A stretch of 64,000 nucleotides of DNA from Streptomyces sp. RKAG290 (GCF_023701695.1 NZ_JAJOZC010000001.1:1612001-1676000); one strand, 5' to 3'. Counted from the first letter of the stretch, positions 27,709 through 41,233 are shown. Notes: a model not told the origin generated them from the letters alone. Program-made: numbers and translations.

Positions 27709-27756
27709 GGTGGGGCTCCCGTTCGTGTCCAGAGTGCGCGGCTGCGCGCGGCGCGC

Positions 27757-29175
<1,419 letters not shown>

Positions 29176-29206
29176 GGTTCTCCTGTGGTGTGCGTGACGA
29201 GGTGCG

Positions 29207-30213
<1,007 letters not shown>

Positions 30214-30217
<4 letters not shown>

Positions 30218-31212
30218 GAGCGGGTCTCCTTGTCGTGCCTGCCGCGCGGCGCGGCCTTGTGCGTACCGCGTGCCACGGGGGTGAAGCCGACCCGCATCCG
30301 GACCTTCCGGGAGCCACCGGTCTCGGTGCGCAGGCGCGGGTTGACGAATTCGTCGATGCCGAAGTTGATGAGGGCGAGCGACATGCCGAGCAGCGCGATG
30401 CAGAGCCCGGCGGGGACGAACCACCACCACGCGCCCTGGGCCAGTGCCTGGTTGGACTGGGCCCAGAACAGGACGGTCCCCCAGTTCCAGTTGGAGATGT
30501 CGGCGACGCCGATGAAGGCGAGGGTGATCTCGGAGAGGATCGCGAAGATGACCGTGCCGACGAAGCCGGAGGCGATGACGGCGGTCAGGTTCGGGAGCAC
30601 CTCGAAGAAGATGATCCGCCAGGTCGACTCACCGGTGGCGCGGGCCGCCTCGACGTAGTCCCGGCGACGCAGCGAGAGCGTCTGGGCGCGCAGCACCCGG
30701 GCTCCCCAGGCCCACGAGGTGAGGGCGATGACGGTCGCGATCAGCAGGTCGCCCGCGTCGGAGACGAAGCTGGCGATGATGATGATCAGCGGCAGTCCCG
30801 GTATGACCAGGAAGACGTTGGAGAGCAGCGAGAGCACCTCGTCGGCGGTGCCGCCGAGGAAGCCGGCGCTGACGCCGATCAGCACGGACAGGATCGTGGC
30901 GAGGATGCCCGCGATGAAGCCGACGACGAGTACGCCGCGGGTACCGACGAGGATCTGCGACAGCACGTCCTGACCGGTCTGGGTGGTGCCGAACCAGTGG
31001 GCTCCGGAAGGCGGCTGGAGCAGTTCCTTGCCCATCGTGTCCGGGTCGTACGGGGCGATCCACGGGCCGATGACGGCGATCAGCACGAAGAAGAGCAGGA
31101 TGCCGAGTCCGATGACGGTCTTGCGGCCACGCAGGAAGCGGAACCTGCGCTTGCTCGCGGCCGGGGTCTCGGTCGCGTCGAGTACGGCGACCTCGGTGGC
31201 GGTGATGGCCAT
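30214..31212 (-). CDS. ABC transporter permease, DppC/OppC type
   Basis: 332 residues from the ATG at 31212, with GGGAGG upstream. About six membrane helices. The N-terminal PxxxAPYDPxxM motif (WIAPYDPDTM) and HWFGTTQTGQDVLSQILVGTR are hallmarks of the C-type subunit, and EAARATGESTWRIIFFEVLPN is the EAA loop that docks the ATPase. The C-terminal tail is basic (VRMRVGFTPVARGTHKAAPRGRHDKETRS). It follows the DppB-like gene by six bases and overlaps the next gene, which shows tight operon structure. Confidence 0.94.
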
Positions 31213-31217
31213 GGGTC

Positions 31218-32194
31218 CTAGGCCTCCCTTCGGGTACGGGGGTCGAGGACCATGTAGAGGACGTCGGCGAGGAGGTTCGCCGCGAGGACGGAGAGCGTGA
31301 TGATCAGGAAGACGCCCTGCATCAGGGGGTAGTCCTTGGCGCCGACGCCCTGGAAGAGCTGGTAGCCGATGCCCGGGTAGGAGAAGACCATCTCCACCAG
31401 CAGCGTGCCGCCGACGATGAAGCCGAGCGAGAGGGCGAAGCCGGAGATGTTGGGCAGGATCGCGTTGCGGGCGGCGTACCCGAACATCACCCGGCGCTCG
31501 GAGAGCCCCTTGGCCTGGGCGACCATGACGTAGTCCTCGGAGGAGACCGTCACCATCATGTTGCGCATGCCGAGGATCCAGCCGGCCACCGCGCTGAGCA
31601 CGATGGTGAGGCCGGGCAGTGCCCCGTGGTAGAGCGCGCTGGAGATGAACGGCCAGTCGAAGGCCGGCACGAGCGAGTTGTCGTAACCGCCGGCGGCCGG
31701 GAAGAGCGGCCACTTCACGGCGAACAGCGAGATGGCGATCAGTCCGAGCCAGAAGTACGGGATGGCCGAGATGAAGGTGGTGACGGGCAGCAGGCTGTCC
31801 ATCCAGGAGCCGCGCCGCCAGCCGGTGAAGACCCCGATCCCGGTGCCGAGCACGAAGCTGATCAGCGTGGTGATGCCGACGAGCGCGAGCGTCCACGGCA
31901 GCGACTGGGCGATCACCTCGCTCACCGGCGTCGGAAAGAAGGTGAAGGACAGGCCGAGGTCGCCGTCGAGCAGATGACCCCAGTAGTCGGTGTACTGCTG
32001 CCACAGCGACTGGTGCTTGTCCAGGCCGAAGAGGGCCTTGAGCGACGCGATGGCGCTGGTGTCCAGCTGTCCCTGGAAGCGGGCGATGAGTGCCTGTACC
32101 GGGTCGCCCGGCATCAGCCGCGGGATGAGGAAGTTGATGGTGATGGCGGCCCAGGCCGTGACCAGGTAGAAGGCGAGCCTCTGGAGCAGGTACT

Positions 32195-32198
<4 letters not shown>
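31218..32198 (-). CDS. ABC transporter permease, DppB/OppB type
   Basis: 326 residues from a GTG at 32198, with GGAGG upstream; the GTG overlaps the stop of the ATPase gene before it (GTGA). Six membrane helices: [26 protein letters not shown] is the typical N-terminus, and [23 protein letters not shown] is the EAA loop. The C-terminus ([43 protein letters not shown]) is the family signature. It forms the import channel with the DppC-like subunit. Confidence 0.94.
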
Positions 32199-33253
<1,055 letters not shown>

Positions 33254-33278
33254 GGCCGGTACCTGGAATCCCTGGGTC

Positions 33279-34954
33279 CTACTTCGACGGCTTGAGCTTC
33301 AGCACGACTTCCAGCGACGAGGGCTGGGTGTGCTGCGGGTCGGCGTACGGGTCGGCCTCGGTGGGCCAGCCCACCCAGTTCTTGGTGGAGTACTCGGCCC
33401 CGATGGGCGCGGCGGCGGTCGGGATCATCGGCGCCTGCTCGACCATGATCTTCTGCAGGGTGTTCATCGCGGTGATCCGGGTGCTGTCGGTCGTCGCGTT
33501 GGCGAAGTCCTTCAGCGCCTCGGTCGCCTCGGCGTTCTTGAAGCGGCCGAAGTTGCCGAGCTGGGAGGCCTTGCCGATGGGCTGGAGCAGGGCGCCGTCC
33601 ATGATGTTCTGGTACATGTCGTACGGGGTGGCGCCGCTGTTGGTCCAGTGCAGGGTGGCGTCGAAGTTGCCGTTGGCCACGTCCGCGCCCCACGCCTCGG
33701 CGGTCTGCGTCTTGACCTTGGCCTCGATGCCGAGCTTCTTGATGTTGTCCTTGATGATCGCGAGGCCGGTGATGTAGTCGTTCCAGCCGGCCGGGTCGGT
33801 GAAGGTCAGCTTCACCGCCTTGCCGCTCGGGTCCTTCAGCACCCCGCCGCTGAGCGTGAAGCCGGCCTTGTCGAGGATCTGCTTGGCACCCTCGACATCG
33901 GGCTTCGTGGTGGCGCTCTTGTACTCGGGGCCAGGAAGGACTTGCCGGCGGGCAGCGGGATGCCTGTCGGGTTGGTGATCTCCGGGTAGAGGGTCGCCTC
34001 GGCCTGGGTGTAGATCGCGTTGCGGTCGACGACCATCGCCATGGCCTTGCGCAGCGCCGGGTTGTCGAAGGGCTTGCGGGCGGTGTTGAACCACAGTCCG
34101 TGGATGCCGAGCCCGGACGGGAACCAGAGCTTGTGGTTCTTGGGGTCCTTGGCGATGTAGAGCTGCTTGTAGTTCGGCATGAAGACGAACGACCACTCGA
34201 GCTTGCCGCTGGCCAGCGCGGTGGTCGCGGCGCTGTTGTCGTTGTACGTGCTGTAGCGCAGCTCCTTGACCTTCGTCGCGCCCTTCCAGTAGGTGGGCGT
34301 GGCGGTCAGGGTGGTGGTCTGCGGGGTGAACGTCTTGAGCTTGTACGGGCCCGAGCCGACGGGGGTGCGGTTCGGCCAGGTCTCCGGGTTCTTGACGCCT
34401 TCCCAGATGTGCTTGGGCACGATGAACTGCTGGATGATCTTGTTCTGGTTGACGTACTGCGAGTCGTCGAAGGTCAGCACGACCTGCTTGCCCTGGACCT
34501 CGATCCCGCTGTACGCGATGCCGTTGCCGTTGAGCGCCGGGTGCTTCTTCAGCAGGTTGAAGGTGAACGCGACGTCCTCGGCGGTCAGCGGCTTGCCGTC
34601 GGCCCACTTGGCCTTGGGGTCGAGGGTGAAGGTGACCTTGGTGAAGTTGAGGTCCCACTTCCACGCGGTCGCCAGCCACGGGTCGGCCTTGTCCGCGGGC
34701 CGGATCTGGCTCGTCATCGCCAGCGGCTCGTAGATCATGTAGCGGTAGCCGAGGGTGGCGCCCGCCGAGGTGTTGAGGAACGGGTTGCTGTTGTTCGTCT
34801 GCGGCCCGTCCGGCTTGCCCAGCGTCAGGATGCCCGACGCGGCGTTGCCGCCCTTGTTGGCGTTCGAGTTGGCTGACGAGCATCCGGCGGCGAGCGCGAC
34901 CACCGCGGTGGCGAGCGCGACCGCTCTGAGCGTGTGGTGACGGCGTGCGGACAT
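33279..34954 (-). CDS. ABC transporter substrate-binding lipoprotein, family 5 (one frame break)
   Basis: Repaired length is 558 residues. The signal peptide ends in a lipobox (VALAAGCSS), so the protein is anchored by a Cys lipid. The body is a cluster-C (family 5) peptide/oligosaccharide-binding fold: [49 protein letters not shown] and [15 protein letters not shown]. The frame breaks at 33927-33930: one extra base gives [16 protein letters not shown] and joins the halves. Family 5 proteins also bind beta-glucan oligosaccharides in other bacteria, and the neighbouring glycosidases make this the likely ligand. It is the first gene after the LacI regulator. Confidence 0.9.
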
Positions 34955-35106
34955 GGCGACTCCAGGAGGGACTGGCGGGTCTGGGAGATCCGGAAACGGG
35001 CAGCGCTCGGCGCGCCGGGTACGGGCGGTGCGGGTGGTACTGGTGCGTGCAGCTGGCTGCTGCAGGGGGTACGGGAGCGGTTGGCCGGACGGACCGGCCC
35101 GGCCCG

Positions 35107-36081
35107 CTAGGGCGCCGAGTGGCGCACGACCAGTTCGGTGGGCAGCACGACGGGTGCGTCGGGCACGGCCGTGCCACCGAGGTGGGAGAGCAGCATCCGT
35201 GCGGCCGTCTCACCCATCTGCCGGGTGGGCTGGCGCACGGTGGTGAGCGGCGGTTCGGTGTGCTCGGCCATCGGGATGTCGTCGAAGCCGACCACCGCGA
35301 TGTCGCCGGGCACGGTTCGTCCCGCGGCGCGCAGGGCCCGCAGCACGCCTGCCGCGGTGATGTCGTTGTGCGCGAAGACCGAGTCGAACTCCGCGCCGGA
35401 AGCGAGGAGTTCTTCCACGGCCAGTCGGCCGCTGGCCTCGGTGAAGTCTCCGCGGACGACCAGGTCGGTGGGCAGGACCGAGACGAATCCCGCCAGCCTG
35501 TCGCGTACGCAGCCGAAGTCCTGGGGGCCGGTGATGACCAGCGGCCTGGTGCGGCCGGCTGCCCGCAGATGGCGGGCGGCCGACGCGCCTCCTTCGTGGT
35601 TGGTGGTCACGACGGAGGGGAACTCGGGGTGGTGGCCGCGATCGTCGATCAGCACGATCGGCAGGCCGGCGCGGTGCAGTGCGGTGAGGTGGTCGAGGGT
35701 GTTCTCGGGTTCGACCACGACCAGCCCGTCGAAGGCACGCGCCGACACCTGGCTGGTGAAGCGCTCCACGGACTCGGCCCCGCGGTTGCACGTGAAGAGC
35801 AGCAGCCCGTAGTCGGCGGCCTCGACGGTGTCGACGACGCCCTGAAGCACCTCGCCCATCCACGGCCAGGTCAGCGAGGGCACCAGCATGCCGACCGTGC
35901 GGCTGCTGCCACGGGCCAGGCCGACGGCGCCCGAGCTGGGCACATAACCGAGCTGTGCGATCACTTCACGAACACGGGCGGCGGTGGAACCGTCCACTTC
36001 ACCCTTGGTGTTGAGGACCCGGGACACGGTCGTCTTGCTGACGCCGGCCTCGCGGGCGACATCAGCGATGGTGACTCGCAT
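35107..36081 (-). CDS. LacI-family transcriptional regulator of the beta-glucan locus
   Basis: 324 residues from the ATG at 36081, with GGAGG upstream. The N-terminal HTH is typical (TIADVAREAGVSKTTVSRVLNTKGEV), followed by a periplasmic-binding-fold sensor (VGMLVPSLTWPWMGEVLQG to VGFDDIPMAEHTEPPLTTVRQP). It lies between the transporter/glycosidase operon and the divergent GH30 gene, so it can control both. An operator array of inverted ACCGG repeats sits 40-85 bases upstream of its start. Induction by an imported glucan oligosaccharide is inferred from the context. Confidence 0.93.
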   Translation of the reverse strand: MRVTIADVAREAGVSKTTVSRVLNTKGEVDGSTAARVREVIAQLGYVPSSGAVGLARGSSRTVGMLVPSLTWPWMGEVLQGVVDTVEAADYGLLLFTCNRGAESVERFTSQVSARAFDGLVVVEPENTLDHLTALHRAGLPIVLIDDRGHHPEFPSVVTTNHEGGASAARHLRAAGRTRPLVITGPQDFGCVRDRLAGFVSVLPTDLVVRGDFTEASGRLAVEELLASGAEFDSVFAHNDITAAGVLRALRAAGRTVPGDIAVVGFDDIPMAEHTEPPLTTVRQPTRQMGETAARMLLSHLGGTAVPDAPVVLPTELVVRHSAP

Positions 36082-36126
36082 CGGGGGGCCTCCAGGACAC
36101 AACAGGACAGAGAGAGCAGCCGGTCG

Positions 36127-36165
36127 TGGAACCGGTACCGCAACCGGTTCCGGAACCGGTACCGG
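36127..36165. promoter_or_regulatory. Operator array of inverted ACCGGT repeats
   Basis: Three ACCGGT half-boxes in GGAACCGGTACC, AACCGGTTCC and GGAACCGGTACCGG lie within 40 bases. Each core is self-complementary (GGTACC, ACCGGT, GGTTCC and GGAACC) and the block reads nearly the same on both strands. It sits between the LacI gene and the divergent GH30 gene. Binding by the LacI-type regulator is inferred; clustered operators permit cooperative repression. Confidence 0.6.
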
Positions 36166-36372
36166 CGTTGGTGGCGTGAGTTAACCCCGCTGGAACAGAG
36201 GCGTCAATACTTCACACCGAGATTGGTCCGGACCCATCCGGCGAGCAGCCGAGAAGGGTTGTGCGTTCAACTCCTGAACGCGCTCCCTCTTGACGTGAGC
36301 ACGTAATAGCAGTTCACTCACGCCCCATTCGACGGCAAGTTCCCCACACTCCCGCCGAGGAAGGCCTCAGCC

Positions 36373-37833
36373 ATGATCCGAACAGGAAGAGCCGTACGGG
36401 TGCTGCTCGCGGCAGCGCTCACGACCGCGGGCCTCACCGGCCTCTCGTCACCCGCCGCCCAGGCCGCGGGCGAAACGGTCGACATCGCCCTGACCACCAC
36501 CGATGACTCCGGCGGCCGTCATGTCACCCGGGGCCTGGAGGCCCAGACCCCCATCGCCTTCGGGGACGGCAACGGCGGCGGGGGCACGAACATCACGGTC
36601 GACGAGAACACCCGCTACCAGACCTTCACCGGCGGCGGTGCCTCGTTCACCGACACGGCCGCGTATCTGATGAAGAGCAGCGGCGCGCTGAGCCAGGCGA
36701 CGCGTGACGCCACCATGAAGAAGCTGTTCTCCCCCACGGACGGCATCGGGCTCTCTTTCGTACGCAATCCGATGGGCGGTTCCGACCTGGCCCGGACCGG
36801 CTACACCTACGACGACGTGCCGGCCGGGCAGACCGACCCGACGCTCGCGCAGTTCTCGATCGCACACGATCTGCAGGACGTGCTCCCGCTCACCAAGCAG
36901 GCCAAGGAGCTCAACCCGGCGCTGACGACGGTGGCGTCCCCGTGGACCGCCCCGGCGTGGATGAAGGACAGCGGGCAGCTGAACGGCGGCTGGCTGAAGG
37001 CCGAGGACTACGGCACGTACGCCGACTACTTCGTGAAGTACCTCCAGGCCTACCGGGACCAGGGCGTCCCGGTCGACTACGTCACCGCGCAGAACGAGCC
37101 GACCTGCTGCTCCGGCTACCCCTCGATGAGCTGGAACGGCTCCGGGCTCGCCTACTTCACCAAGAGCGAGCTGCTGCCCAAGCTGCAGTCCGCCGGCCTG
37201 GCCACCAAGGTGCTGGCGCACGACTGGAACTGGGACACCTACGACGAGTACGCCGCGGCCACCGTGGACGACCCGGAGGTGCGCAACCACCCCAACTTCG
37301 GCGGGATCGCCTGGCACGGATACGGCGGTGACCTCGCGAAACAGACGGCGGTGCACGACAAGTACCCGTCGGTGGACGCCTTCCAGACCGAGCATTCGGG
37401 CGGCACCTGGATCGCCGACCAGCAGCGCGAGGACATGCTGAACATCATCGACTACACCCGCAACTGGGCGAAGTCGGTGACCAAGTGGTCCCTCGCGGTG
37501 GACCAGAACCGCGGTCCGCACAACGGCGGCTGCGGCACCTGCGACGGGCTGATCACCGTGCACGACGGGGACGGCAGCAGCGGCCGGGTCGACTACAACG
37601 TCGAGTACTACACGATGGGCCACTTGACCAAGTTCGTCCGCCCCGGCGCCTCCCGGATCGCCTCGACCGCCAGCTCCACCGTGCCCAACGTCGCCTGGCG
37701 CAACCCGGACGGCTCGAAGGCGCTCATCGCGTACAACGGCGGCGGCTCGGCTCAGCAGGTCACCGTCAACTGGGGCAGCCGGAAGTTCAGCTACTCTCTG
37801 CCCGCCCGCACGTCGGCCACCTTCACCTGGTAG
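36373..37833 (+). CDS. Secreted GH30 glycosidase (glucosylceramidase/beta-1,6-glucanase type)
   Basis: 486 residues from the ATG at 36373, with AGGAAGG upstream. A signal peptide (VRVLLAAALTTAGLTGLSSPAAQA) is followed by a GH30 barrel: QTFTGGGASFTDTAAYLM, ASPWTAPAWMKDSGQLNGG, acid/base Glu242 in TAQNEPT and nucleophile Glu340 in FQTEHSGG, then a C-terminal beta-side domain. GH30 members include glucosylceramidases and fungal-wall beta-1,6-glucanases; the beta-glucan context favours beta-1,6-glucan. It is transcribed away from the LacI gene. Its hairpin terminator at 37879-37919 is shared with cimA. Confidence 0.9.
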   Translation: MIRTGRAVRVLLAAALTTAGLTGLSSPAAQAAGETVDIALTTTDDSGGRHVTRGLEAQTPIAFGDGNGGGGTNITVDENTRYQTFTGGGASFTDTAAYLMKSSGALSQATRDATMKKLFSPTDGIGLSFVRNPMGGSDLARTGYTYDDVPAGQTDPTLAQFSIAHDLQDVLPLTKQAKELNPALTTVASPWTAPAWMKDSGQLNGGWLKAEDYGTYADYFVKYLQAYRDQGVPVDYVTAQNEPTCCSGYPSMSWNGSGLAYFTKSELLPKLQSAGLATKVLAHDWNWDTYDEYAAATVDDPEVRNHPNFGGIAWHGYGGDLAKQTAVHDKYPSVDAFQTEHSGGTWIADQQREDMLNIIDYTRNWAKSVTKWSLAVDQNRGPHNGGCGTCDGLITVHDGDGSSGRVDYNVEYYTMGHLTKFVRPGASRIASTASSTVPNVAWRNPDGSKALIAYNGGGSAQQVTVNWGSRKFSYSLPARTSATFTW

Positions 37834-37878
37834 GACGGCCCCCGCTCGGCGAGGCATCGGCTGTACATCTGCAACGGT

Positions 37879-37919
37879 TCCCGGCCGCCGGGACAGCGAG
37901 TTCGTCCCGGCGGCCGGGA
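37879..37919. terminator. Bidirectional terminator between GH30 and cimA
   Basis: TCCCGGCCGCCGGGAC (37879-37894) and GTCCCGGCGGCCGGGA (37904-37919) form a perfect 16-base stem with a nine-base loop between convergent genes. Confidence 0.9.
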
Positions 37920-37932
37920 GCACCCGGCCGGG

Positions 37933-39540
37933 TCACTCCGTCGGCTGGATTCCCGCCCGCAGCAGTCCGAAGGTGTACGCGTCCTCCAGTGCCTGCCAGG
38001 AAGCCGCGATGATGTTCTCGGCGACGCCCACGGTCGACCAGTCGGCGTCGCCGTCACCGGTGGTGATCAGGACCCGGGTGGTGGAATCGGTACCGGTGCG
38101 GCCCTCCAGGATGCGCACCTTGTAGTCCACCAGCTCCAGCTTGGCGAGCTGGGGGTAGATCCGCTCCAGGGCGACCCGCAGCGCCCGGTCCAGGGCGTTG
38201 ACCGGGCCGTTGCCCTCGGCGGTGGCGACGATGCGCTCGCCCTTGGCCCAGAGCTTCACGGTCGCCTCGTTGGCGTGCGTGCCGTCGGGGCGGTCCTCGA
38301 CGATGACCCGCCAGGACTCGGTGCGGAAGTACCGGCGTACCCGGCCCTCGACCTCGGCCCGCAGCAGCAGTTCGAAGGAGGCGTCGGCCGCCTCGTAGGT
38401 GTAGCCCTTGAGCTCGCGCTCCTTGACCCGTTCGACGACGCGTCCGACGAGCTCGCGGTCTCCCCCGAGGTCGACGCCGAGCTCCTGGCTCTTGAGCTCG
38501 ATGGAGGCGCGGCCCGCCATGTCCGAGACGAGCATCCGCATGGTGTTGCCGACCAGCGCGGGGTCGATGTGCTGGTAGAGGTCCGGGTCGACCTTGATCG
38601 CGGAGGCGTGCAGCCCGGCCTTGTGCGCGAACGCCGAGACGCCGACGTAGGGCTGGTGGGTGGACGGGGTGAGGTTGACGACCTCGGCGATGGCGTGCGA
38701 GATGCGCGTCATGTCGGCGAGCGCGCCCTCGGGCAGCACGGTCTTGCCGTACTTGAGCTCCAGCGCGGCGACGACGGGGAAGAGGTTGGCGTTGCCGACC
38801 CGCTCGCCGTATCCGTTGGCGGTGCACTGGACGTGGGTGGCGCCCGCGTCCACCGCGGCCAGCGTGTTGGCGACGGCGCAGCCGGTGTCGTCCTGGGCGT
38901 GGATGCCCAGCCGGGCGCCGGTGTCGGCGAGGACGGTGGAGACGACGGCCTGGACCTGGGCCGGGAGCATCCCGCCGTTGGTGTCGCAGAGGATGACGAC
39001 GTCCGCGCCGGCCTCGGAGGCGGCCCGGACGACGGCCTTGGCGTACGCGGCGTTGGCGCGGTAGCCGTCGAAGAAGTGCTCGCAGTCGACGAAGACCCGG
39101 CGGCCCTGCTCGCGGAGGAAGGAGACGGTGTCGCGGACCATCTCCAGGTTCTCCTCCAGCGTGGTGCGCAGGGCGAGTTCCACATGACGGTCGTGGGACT
39201 TGGCGACCAGGGTGATCACCGGGGCACCCGACTCCAGCAACGCCTTGACCTGGGGGTCCTCGGACGCCTTGCCACCCGCGCGGCGGGTCGCGCCGAAGGC
39301 GACCAGCTCGGCGTTCGCGAACTCGATCTCCTGCTGCGCACGCGCGAAGAACTCGGTGTCGCGGGGGTTGGCGCCCGGCCAGCCGCCCTCGATGAAGCCG
39401 ACGCCGAAGTTGTCCAGGTGCCGGGCGATGGTGAGCTTGTCGGCGACCGTCAGGTTGATGCCTTCACGCTGCGCACCGTCGCGCAGGGTGGTGTCGAAGA
39501 CATGGAAACTGTCGTCGGTGGGCTTGGCCTTGGTGGTCAT
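37933..39540 (-). CDS. cimA: Citramalate synthase
   Basis: 535 residues from the ATG at 39540. The HMGL-like barrel shows the catalytic RDGAQREG motif in DTTLRDGAQREGINL and the metal HxH-like GIHAQDDTGCAVANTLAAV, and the C-terminal third is the allosteric LeuA dimer domain (SFELLLRAEVEGRVR). It condenses pyruvate and acetyl-CoA to citramalate, the threonine-independent entry to isoleucine. The start GXXGATRRAG region marks it as CimA rather than LeuA (LeuA has RDGxQ but a different mid domain). A possible attenuator lies upstream. Regulation by isoleucine through the LeuA domain is a family property. Confidence 0.9.
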   Translation of the reverse strand: MTTKAKPTDDSFHVFDTTLRDGAQREGINLTVADKLTIARHLDNFGVGFIEGGWPGANPRDTEFFARAQQEIEFANAELVAFGATRRAGGKASEDPQVKALLESGAPVITLVAKSHDRHVELALRTTLEENLEMVRDTVSFLREQGRRVFVDCEHFFDGYRANAAYAKAVVRAASEAGADVVILCDTNGGMLPAQVQAVVSTVLADTGARLGIHAQDDTGCAVANTLAAVDAGATHVQCTANGYGERVGNANLFPVVAALELKYGKTVLPEGALADMTRISHAIAEVVNLTPSTHQPYVGVSAFAHKAGLHASAIKVDPDLYQHIDPALVGNTMRMLVSDMAGRASIELKSQELGVDLGGDRELVGRVVERVKERELKGYTYEAADASFELLLRAEVEGRVRRYFRTESWRVIVEDRPDGTHANEATVKLWAKGERIVATAEGNGPVNALDRALRVALERIYPQLAKLELVDYKVRILEGRTGTDSTTRVLITTGDGDADWSTVGVAENIIAASWQALEDAYTFGLLRAGIQPTE

Positions 39541-39637
39541 GCTGGTCTGACTCCTGTCGGATGAGTGGATCCGGACGATCTGGCTCCACTTGCCCCCATC
39601 ATCCCGCGCGCCTCGCCCCGGCCGAGGTGAGGGCCGG

Positions 39638-39759
39638 AAAACAAAAAACCCCTCGCGGGTGCGAGAGGTCTGCGCGCGGGTCTGGGGCACGATGGCCGTG
39701 CCGTACGTGGTGGTACGGAACGGTCACTGCGGACCGGCGCGCCTGTTGCCGATAATCAT
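39638..39759 (-). promoter_or_regulatory. Candidate transcription attenuator before cimA
   Basis: On the minus strand a hairpin with arms CCTCTCGC and GCGAGGGG (39649-39668, loop ACCC) is followed by TTTTTTGTTTT (39638-39648), a true intrinsic terminator 98 bases before the cimA ATG. Upstream lie two more hairpins (CCGTAC/GTACGG at 39701-39718 and GGCAC/GTGCC at 39686-39702) and a short reading frame of 11 codons that begins Met-Ile-Ile (ATG at 39759, stop at 39724). It may instead be the terminator of the MFS gene, whose stop is 150 bases upstream. Attenuation is inferred; both readings are possible. Confidence 0.5.
39724..39759 (-). CDS. Possible leader peptide MIIGNRRAGPQ
   Basis: An 11-residue reading frame starting ATG ATT ATC, so it opens with Met-Ile-Ile. 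It ends 55 bases upstream of the terminator hairpin that precedes cimA, which makes isoleucine. Consecutive Ile codons would suit an attenuation leader. No Shine-Dalgarno is visible, so the evidence is weak. Confidence 0.25.
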   Translation of the reverse strand: MIIGNRRAGPQ

Positions 39760-39817
39760 GACGAACGAGGACACGGAAGCAGTCTGGCACAGGACCGCCT
39801 CCGTGCCCTGCCCCGTC

Positions 39818-41152
39818 TCAGGATGCGGGCGTCACGCCGGTCGCTCCGGCCTGCTGCGGCTGTTCCCTGGGCGGTCCGGCGACGGCGACCCGGTTCAGGT
39901 CGATGTCACGGGTCTCGCGCATCGTCAGGTAGACGATCAGCGAGACCGCGGCGCAGCCCGCCACGTACCAGTAGAAGCCGGACTCGGCGCCGGCGTCCTT
40001 GAACCAGAGCGCCACGTACTCGGCGGTGCCGCCGAACAGCGCGTTGGCGACGGCGTACGAGAGACCGACGCCCAGGGCGCGGATGCCGGTCGGGAAGAGC
40101 TCGGCCTTCACGCAGGCGTTGATGGAGGTGTAGCCGGTGACCACGACCAGGGCGAGGAGCGCGAGGCCGAGGGCGGGCCAGAAGGTGTCGGCGTGCTTGA
40201 GCATCGTCATGATCGGCACGGTCAGGAAGGTCGACCCGACGGCGAAGGTGATCAGCAGGGGGCGGCGGCCGATCCGGTCGGACAGCATGCCGGCCAGCGG
40301 CTGGATGCACATGAAGACGAACAGGGCGCAGAAGCTGACGAGCGAGGCGGTGGACTTCTCCATGCCGGCGCTCTTGGAGAGGAACTTGGTGAGGTAGGTC
40401 GTGTACGTGTAGTAGGCGACGGTCCCGCCCATGGTCAGCGCCATCACCAGGAACGCCTCGCGCCGGTGCTGCCACAGCACCTTCAGCGTGCCGCGGTCCT
40501 GCTGCTCGGCGGCGCCGGAGTCGGCGTACACCTCGGTCTCCAGCATGGAGCGGCGCAGGTAGAAGACGATGGCGGCGCCGAGCGCGCCGACGACGAACGG
40601 AATGCGCCAGCCCCAGCTGTGCAGCGCCGCGTCGGACATGTTGCGCTGCAGGACGATCTGGAGGCCGAGGCCGACGAGCTGACCCGCGGTCATGGACACG
40701 TACTGGAAGCTGGAGGCGAAGCCGCGCTTCTCGGGCACCGAGGCCTCGGTGAGGTAGGTGGCGCTGGCCGCGTACTCCCCGCCGACGGAGAGCCCCTGGA
40801 GCAGCCGGGCCAGCATCAGTACGGCGACGCCCCCGTACCCGGCGACGTCGTAGGTCGGCGCGATCGCGATGAGGATCGCGGAGGCCGACATGAGGGTGAC
40901 GGTGAGGGTGAGCGCGGCCTTGCGGCCCTTGCGGTCACCGATCCGGCCGAGCAGCCAGCCGCCGACCGGCCGCATGAAGAACCCGACGGCGAAGATGCCC
41001 ATCGTGTTCATGAGATTGGCGGTCTCGTTGCCCTCGGGGAAGAACGAGTCCGCGAAGTAGACCGCGAAGGTCGCGTACACGAACCAGTCGAACCACTCGA
41101 CCATGTTGCCGGCCGAACCGACCCAGATTTTCTTCCACTGCTCTCGTCCCAT
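39818..41152 (-). CDS. MFS transporter, metabolite:proton symporter (MHS) subfamily
   Basis: 444 residues with about 12 membrane helices. The loop 2-3 motif GRIGDRKGRKAALT and the N-terminal WVGSAGNMVEWFDWFVYATFAVYFAD are typical of the proline/betaine/alpha-ketoglutarate family. The C-terminal segment RETRDIDLNRV is the usual cytoplasmic tail. It is the last gene of a same-strand run (ureAB, ureC, agmatine deiminase, tetR, MFS), so it may import or export a small nitrogen compound. The substrate cannot be read from sequence alone. Confidence 0.9.
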   Translation of the reverse strand: MGREQWKKIWVGSAGNMVEWFDWFVYATFAVYFADSFFPEGNETANLMNTMGIFAVGFFMRPVGGWLLGRIGDRKGRKAALTLTVTLMSASAILIAIAPTYDVAGYGGVAVLMLARLLQGLSVGGEYAASATYLTEASVPEKRGFASSFQYVSMTAGQLVGLGLQIVLQRNMSDAALHSWGWRIPFVVGALGAAIVFYLRRSMLETEVYADSGAAEQQDRGTLKVLWQHRREAFLVMALTMGGTVAYYTYTTYLTKFLSKSAGMEKSTASLVSFCALFVFMCIQPLAGMLSDRIGRRPLLITFAVGSTFLTVPIMTMLKHADTFWPALGLALLALVVVTGYTSINACVKAELFPTGIRALGVGLSYAVANALFGGTAEYVALWFKDAGAESGFYWYVAGCAAVSLIVYLTMRETRDIDLNRVAVAGPPREQPQQAGATGVTPAS

Positions 41153-41233
41153 GGTTGGTCACCGTGCCCCAACCGCCGGAAAACTAACAAGGGTGCAGGG
41201 CGCAACGATCGCGCGTACTTACGTGCGTTTCGT

